A program made the position numbers and the translations under genes. Source: Vitellaria paradoxa (Eukaryota > Streptophyta > Magnoliopsida > Ericales > Sapotaceae). Taken from it: a DNA stretch of 64,000 nucleotides. The stretch's first letter is position 1. Every line of letters starts with the position of its first letter. The notes beneath the pieces were generated by a model. It saw only the letters and a program-made list of their open reading frames with translations. It did no database searches and was not told where the DNA came from. Positions 59,732-64,000 of the stretch are shown in pieces. Location: the NCBI GenBank assembly GCA_019916065.1, contig CM034243.1:3472001-3536000 (forward strand), in the 5' to 3' direction.

Positions 59732-61270
59732 CCGTTTAAAAATGTTATAAATTAAAAGCCGTGAATGGATATTCGGCAAATTAAAAACTTCATCCGAATT
59801 GAACATATCATGGCCTTTTTTACTTTAACGACCCAGGAGAAAAACAAGAACCCAAAGAAAAGAAAGGAAAAAAATCAAATTAAATATTCTTTAATCCCCA
59901 TATATACGGTCAGCTGCACAAGATATGATTTTGCCACTGCCTACGTAAAACGATATATAGAATCCATTTGAAATGATAAGAAATTTTGTAAAGTAGTAAA
60001 AAAATATTAAAAAATTTTAAAAATTATTTATTTTTTATCTCATTATACAAATTATGAATTTATAATTTATCTTACTTTATTTAATTTTATCTTATTTTTT
60101 ATCATTTTAAAAGTACTCATAAATTTAAGATATATGTATGCGCATGTGTGAGAGGGATCGCGCTTGTCATGGACCGGCTCCGTTGACTCTGTTTTTTTGG
60201 TCAAAGTGTTAATTTATTGTCTTACCAACCGTCATTCCATTCCGTTTGAATTTCATGGCCTACCAAATTATACTAAAATTTATTAATTTGTAATTATTTT
60301 TTTATATTTTTTTCAATTAAATTTTAACACTTATTACCTTTATATCGTATTTTTTTATTTTTATTATACTTTTTAACTAAAATTTGACCAACTAAATGGA
60401 CCCTCAATAATTGACATTACCGATCGCATAAAAAGAAAACATATCATGGTTAGTTTCACAAATCAAAATAGTAAATAAACCGACCCGGGTTGTGCTTGAA
60501 CAACTTAAATGGTCCGAGTTCACTCACTGAGTTGTCCACTGCCGTGGAAACACAACTCTAGAACAACTCGATCTCTTACCCGCGAATGTGTTATTTATTT
60601 CCACCCCAAGGATTATGCATGACTACAAAAGCACCAACTTGAATGGTCGAGTTCACTCACTGAGTTGTCCACTGCTGCGCAAATACAACTCTAGAACAAC
60701 TCGATCTCTTACCCGCGAATGGGTTATTAACTTCCACCCCAAGGATCATGTATGACAACAAGAGCACCAACTCGAATGGTCCGAGTTCACTCACTGAGTT
60801 GTCCACTGCTGCGCAAATACAACTCTAGAACAACTCGATCTCTTACCCGCGAATGGGTTATTAATTCCCACCCTAAGGATCATGCATGACTGCAAGAGCT
60901 AACTTGAATGGTCCAAGTTCGCTCACTGAGTTGTCACCGACTTGCCGGAATTGAACGAGGCAATACCGGAGAGTTACATATAGTGCAGGTGTTCAATTAT
61001 AGCAGCTTAGTTACCGGGCAGGACTGATATGTATGCATGCATGGTCAGAAACCATAAAATCAAAGCATATATGAAACCGGAAATCCAGACCCAGATATTT
61101 GGTTTCTTAAGGAGAAAGTTATATATGTACGTGTACCTTGTGAGACTGCGACGAGGAAGACCTGTACGGTGGCGCCGGTTATTGACTCTTCTTTGTCGTC
61201 GGAGATCGCCTCTTGCAAACGTCTCTGTATTTTCGTCGCCTCTCTCTAGATCCTGGCCCTCTTCCATCAT
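58386..61270 (-). CDS. Four-helix membrane protein of unknown function, two exons, 217 aa
   Basis: Exon 1 is 61270-61137 and exon 2 is 58905-58386. The split AGG codon rejoins across a GT-AG intron of 2.2 kb (donor AAG/GTACACG, acceptor TTGTATGCAG). Exon 1 encodes a hydrophilic, very basic N-terminus (MMEEGQDLERGDENTETFAR, then RRQRRVNNRRHRTGLPRRSL). Exon 2 encodes four predicted transmembrane helices at about 54-76 (SVALLVTLVGLLLSFFGVLL), 93-115, 121-144 and 147-169, and a basic C-terminal tail (KKCW...NVFRRFKQQL) with both ends probably cytosolic. An in-frame TGA lies upstream of the start, and two ATGs stand side by side. I do not recognise a family; it resembles small plant multi-pass proteins of the PGG/CASP-like size class without their key motifs. 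The intron holds a 133 bp tandem repeat. Confidence 0.75.
59699..59728. repeat. (ATT)n microsatellite in the intron of the 4-TM gene
   Basis: About ten ATT units in the 2.2 kb intron. Confidence 0.85.
59963..60120. mobile_element. MITE, family of 37607-37750, in the intron of the 4-TM gene
   Basis: Left CCATTTGAAATGATAAGAAA and the reverse complement of the right end (GAGTACTTTTAAAATGATAA) form an inverted repeat. The interior has TTTATCTCATTATACAAATT followed by ATGAATTTATAATTTATC, the family core in inverted orientation. Confidence 0.6.
60501..60941. repeat. ~133-bp tandem repeat, 3.3 copies, in the intron of the 4-TM gene
   Basis: Units 60501-60634, 60635-60767, 60768-60899 and a partial at 60900-60941. 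Each full unit reads CAACT(T/C)(A/G)AATGGTC, GAGTTCACTCACTGAGTTGT, CCACTGC, ACAACTCTAGAACAACTCGA, TCTCTTACCCGCGAATG and CCACCC(C/T)AAGGAT, then CATG(C/T)ATGAC. Copies 2 and 3 are nearly identical. GAGTTGT and ACAACTC within each unit can pair as a hairpin. GC content is well above the surroundings. Confidence 0.95.
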
Positions 61271-61282
61271 TGTGTGATTCAC

Positions 61283-61574
61283 TTCTTCAACTCACAAGAA
61301 GTTGCTAATCACTCCCGGGAGAAAGACACACACATACCCAACCCCCCCCCCCAACACATATAAAGGGTGTTTGGTTTGATAAAAATAGAATAAAAAGTAT
61401 ATTAAAAGTTAGAAGATGTAATTAGTTGGCAAATATAGAAAAAAAATATAATAAAAGTAGAAAAATGTGATATAAAAATGAAATGTAAAAAATTTTGATT
61501 AAAAAATATATAAAAAATAGTTAAAATTAATGAATTTTTGTAATCTTTGGTGCCGCCAAATGTGGCGATGCTTA

Positions 61575-61577
<3 letters not shown>
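61283..61577. other. Upstream flank of the 4-TM gene with MITE-like end
   Basis: A C run at 61342-61352 is followed by GGGTGTTTGGTTTGATAAAAA (61364 on), the left terminus type of the GTTTGG MITEs; a clear right end is not seen. It may contain promoter sequence of the minus-strand gene. Confidence 0.4.

Positions 61578-61620
<43 letters not shown>
61578..61620. repeat. 43-base uninterrupted A run flanked by TGGCGAT on both sides
   Basis: A pure A run with TGTGGCGATGCTTACTT to its left and CATGGCGATACTG to its right. The shared TGGCGAT could be a short target-site duplication around a retroposed poly(A) tail. Confidence 0.8.
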
Positions 61621-61621
<1 letters not shown>

Positions 61622-61830
61622 ATGGCGATACTGTATTTCTCGAGAAAGCGACCAATAATCCTGTGCATCGCGGCTGCAGGGGTGTCTGATGCATTTTTCC
61701 TGTCCACCCTTGGATATATATATATCTCATAAATCGGATGGCTGTAAGAGCGGGTTTCAAAATTAGAAATAATACTACTTTGCCTCTGAGACGCGAGGAC
61801 GCCGTGCCACACGGAAAGGTCCCCCCACCT

Positions 61831-61995
61831 TCCTAATCCTTAACTGGCAATAACCAGTCGACGAGTTAAAACTCCTTAATTGAAGTATCCCACTGGGTTC
61901 ATTGGAAATTTTTCCTAATCCTTAACTGGCAATAACCAGTCGACGAGTCAAAAATCCTTAATTGAAGTATCCCACTGGGTTCATTGGAAATTTTC
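61831..61995. repeat. 82-bp tandem duplication, two nearly identical copies
   Basis: 61831-61912 and 61913-61995 both read TCCTAATCCTTAACTGGCAA, TAACCAGTCGACGAGT, CCTTAATTGAAGTATCCCAC and TGGGTTCATTGGAAATTTT, differing at only a few bases near the middle. Confidence 0.95.
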
Positions 61996-61999
61996 GAAA

Positions 62000-64000
62000 G
62001 TCAAAAACGAAACCTTGCCTGATTTGAAGAATTGCACTATCTCTTTTTGACTGGATGGTGCTCTCAAGTAACGCAATTCCAGGCCTACCAAAGTTTGTCC
62101 TGTTCTTTTTCCAGATAAAGTCTTAAAGAAATATGAAAGCTATAATATAATTTAAACCAAATAAAAATAAGTAAAAATAAATTTTAAAATAAACAAAAAT
62201 TTTAAATTAATTAATCATGACATTTTTAGAACTTAATATTTTGGATAAGGCGATCAAAAAAAATTACTTTGGCTAAGATAAGTACTTATCTAAACTTAAG
62301 TTTGCTAATTTTATTTAAAAAAAAAAAAGAAAATTAGATATAATATTCGTCAAAAAGTTTATGTTATTTTTAATTTTGAAAACTTTGGGAGATCCGTGTG
62401 TCTGCTGTTTAGCTATATTCATATATTTTATTTTATTTTTTTAATTAAGGGTGTTAATTATTTTTTATTTTTTTTAAATTTAATAATTTATGAATACTTG
62501 AAAATTTGTGTCATTTAAATATTTCCATGTGTCATTTTTTTAACTATCGTATTTTCTTGCTTATAATTTTTAATTTTTTAAACCGATTACTTTTTCAGTG
62601 TTTGAAAACTCTTCTCACTTACGTCTTCTTTTTTTTTTTAATTATAATATATCTATTATTTTAAAATTTTCTTTTAAATAGAACACTTGTTAGAATTGTA
62701 ACTCATATTAACTCACGAGAACACATAAAAGATTGGAGGTTGTAGGATTTAACCCGCGTCATAAAACTGTCAGTTTAGAAATTTTGTTTTAGGTAAGCTT
62801 TTTTTAAGTCTAGTTTTGATTAGATTTTTTATTCTTATATATTTGGAACGTGTTGCACATCAAAACTAAATTCAGGTTAAGTTTTCAAAGGTTAGGGTTA
62901 AGAAAAAAAATTAAAAACAAGTGACATGATTATTTAGGATTCTTTAGGATTGAGAAAAAAAGTAAGATCAAGTAACAGGTTATCTGAAATTCTTTAATAT
63001 TCTCTCATATCTCTCTTGTAATTCTTTACTCCATTGTTAGAGTTTCTTAAATTAAAATAATACAAAAATTAAAACATATATTGTTAAATTATATAAATAT
63101 ATATATCTAATAAAGGTAGTCTTTGGAGCGTCAAAAAAAAATAAAAAATATGATTTTGATAAATTTTTGACACTTAAAATTCAGTCACCAAATCATAATT
63201 TTTGGAAATGAATAGTTACATCTGTTTAAACAAATTTTTGACAAAAAATTTTTTTGACTTTTACGTTAAAATTTTGACTTTAAATCAATTTGAATGGATT
63301 TATAATTAATTTTTTTTTTAAATTGTTAAAAGTTTTTGAAATTTATAAGAATGCTACTAAATTTGTGAAAATACTATTAGGGTTTGTGAACATTTTATTA
63401 GAATTTTTAAAAATTAGTTAAGATATGTAGAAATATATATATTTATAAAAATTTTACAAAAAACAAAGTGAACAAAATATAATTGAGATTCTTAAAAATT
63501 TCTAATGTTTTTTTAGAACACCAACCGACCCAAAATATGAAGTTTTAATAGCTAGCAAAGTATCTTGCCTCTTAAGTGAAAGTAGACCACTTGTTTAACA
63601 GCTCTTTACAAATAAATATTGTAAATTGATTGCATGTTTCATTCAGGGTTAAAAATTAATTGAAAAAATATTATGAAAGTAAAATTTGAGCTTTTATTTT
63701 CACAACATTTCACCAGTTTTACTTTTACACTCTAAAAAGTTGACATTTCTATTTAAGAATTGAAAATATTAACTTATTTAAATTTTCATGAAATAAATAA
63801 AATATAATTATAAATGATAGAGTACTACAATTAACACAAAAGGATAGCTTCCCAATTGAGAGGGCAGTTTAGTCATTTTGTTGACAAATATACACAATTG
63901 AACTTCCTTTAAAAAAAAAAAAATTTGAAATCCATTGATTATGGTGCTGAGAAGAAACCAACTACTCAAACAAGAAGACGGTAAAAACTTTATCAGGTAA
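62000..64000. other. AT-rich intergenic sequence to the window end, no gene seen
   Basis: No supported gene. 63120-63530 has self-similar text (TTTTTGACACTTAAAA, TTTTTGACAAAAAATTTTTT) and begins TTTGGAGCGTC and ends ACACCAACCGACC, so it may be an old MITE. The last bases show no start of a new gene. Confidence 0.5.

Overview
This is a 64 kb stretch of AT-rich nuclear DNA from a flowering plant, most likely a eudicot. It carries plant-specific gene families (a YABBY transcription factor, a GIL1/IRKI-type DUF641 protein, a DUF569 protein and a VAP27 protein), GT-AG introns of 0.1-2.4 kb, many (AT)n and (CT/GA)n microsatellites, and abundant small transposable elements. Nothing suggests a prokaryotic, organellar or viral replicon. 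One short block is a nuclear copy of plastid ndhD.

Six protein-coding genes can be supported. From left to right they are: a single-exon DUF569 gene (minus, 1888-2454); a complete seven-exon YABBY gene of the FIL/YAB3 type (plus, 13543-16949, 221 aa); a GIL1-like DUF641 gene (minus, 24147-25622, 491 aa); an eight-exon VAP27/PVA gene with an MSP domain and a tail anchor (plus, 40726-45816, 239 aa); a 65-residue STMP1-like microprotein (minus, 47798-47995); and a two-exon gene for a four-helix membrane protein of unknown function (minus, 58386-61270, 217 aa). They are unrelated single genes and do not form a cluster. What they share is ordinary plant development and membrane housekeeping: leaf polarity, light/gravity growth response, ER contact sites and mitochondrial membrane.

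The long gaps between genes (2.6-13 kb, 17-24 kb, 26-40 kb, 50-58 kb, 61.3-64 kb) are transposon-derived or featureless AT-rich sequence. They contain several families of miniature inverted-repeat elements with PIF/Harbinger-like 'GTTTGG' ends and TTA target duplications, and several tandem-repeat arrays.

The most structured non-genic pieces are these. A miniature LTR retrotransposon (TRIM) lies in YABBY intron 3, with both LTRs, a Met-tRNA primer site and a polypurine tract. A Mutator-like element at 48.4-50.1 kb has ~150 bp terminal inverted repeats and a 9 bp target duplication around a GC-richer gene-like interior (a Pack-MULE candidate). Next to it is a copia-like LTR with primer site at 50.3 kb. 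At 52.3-54.7 kb a decayed antisense ORF of the Transposase_28 (putative gypsy type) family is followed by an LTR-like segment, the arrangement known from Tat-lineage retrotransposons. A CACTA-like terminus lies at 57.6-58.0 kb. No wholly new system was found. The TE structures and the ndhD insertion are the parts most worth checking.
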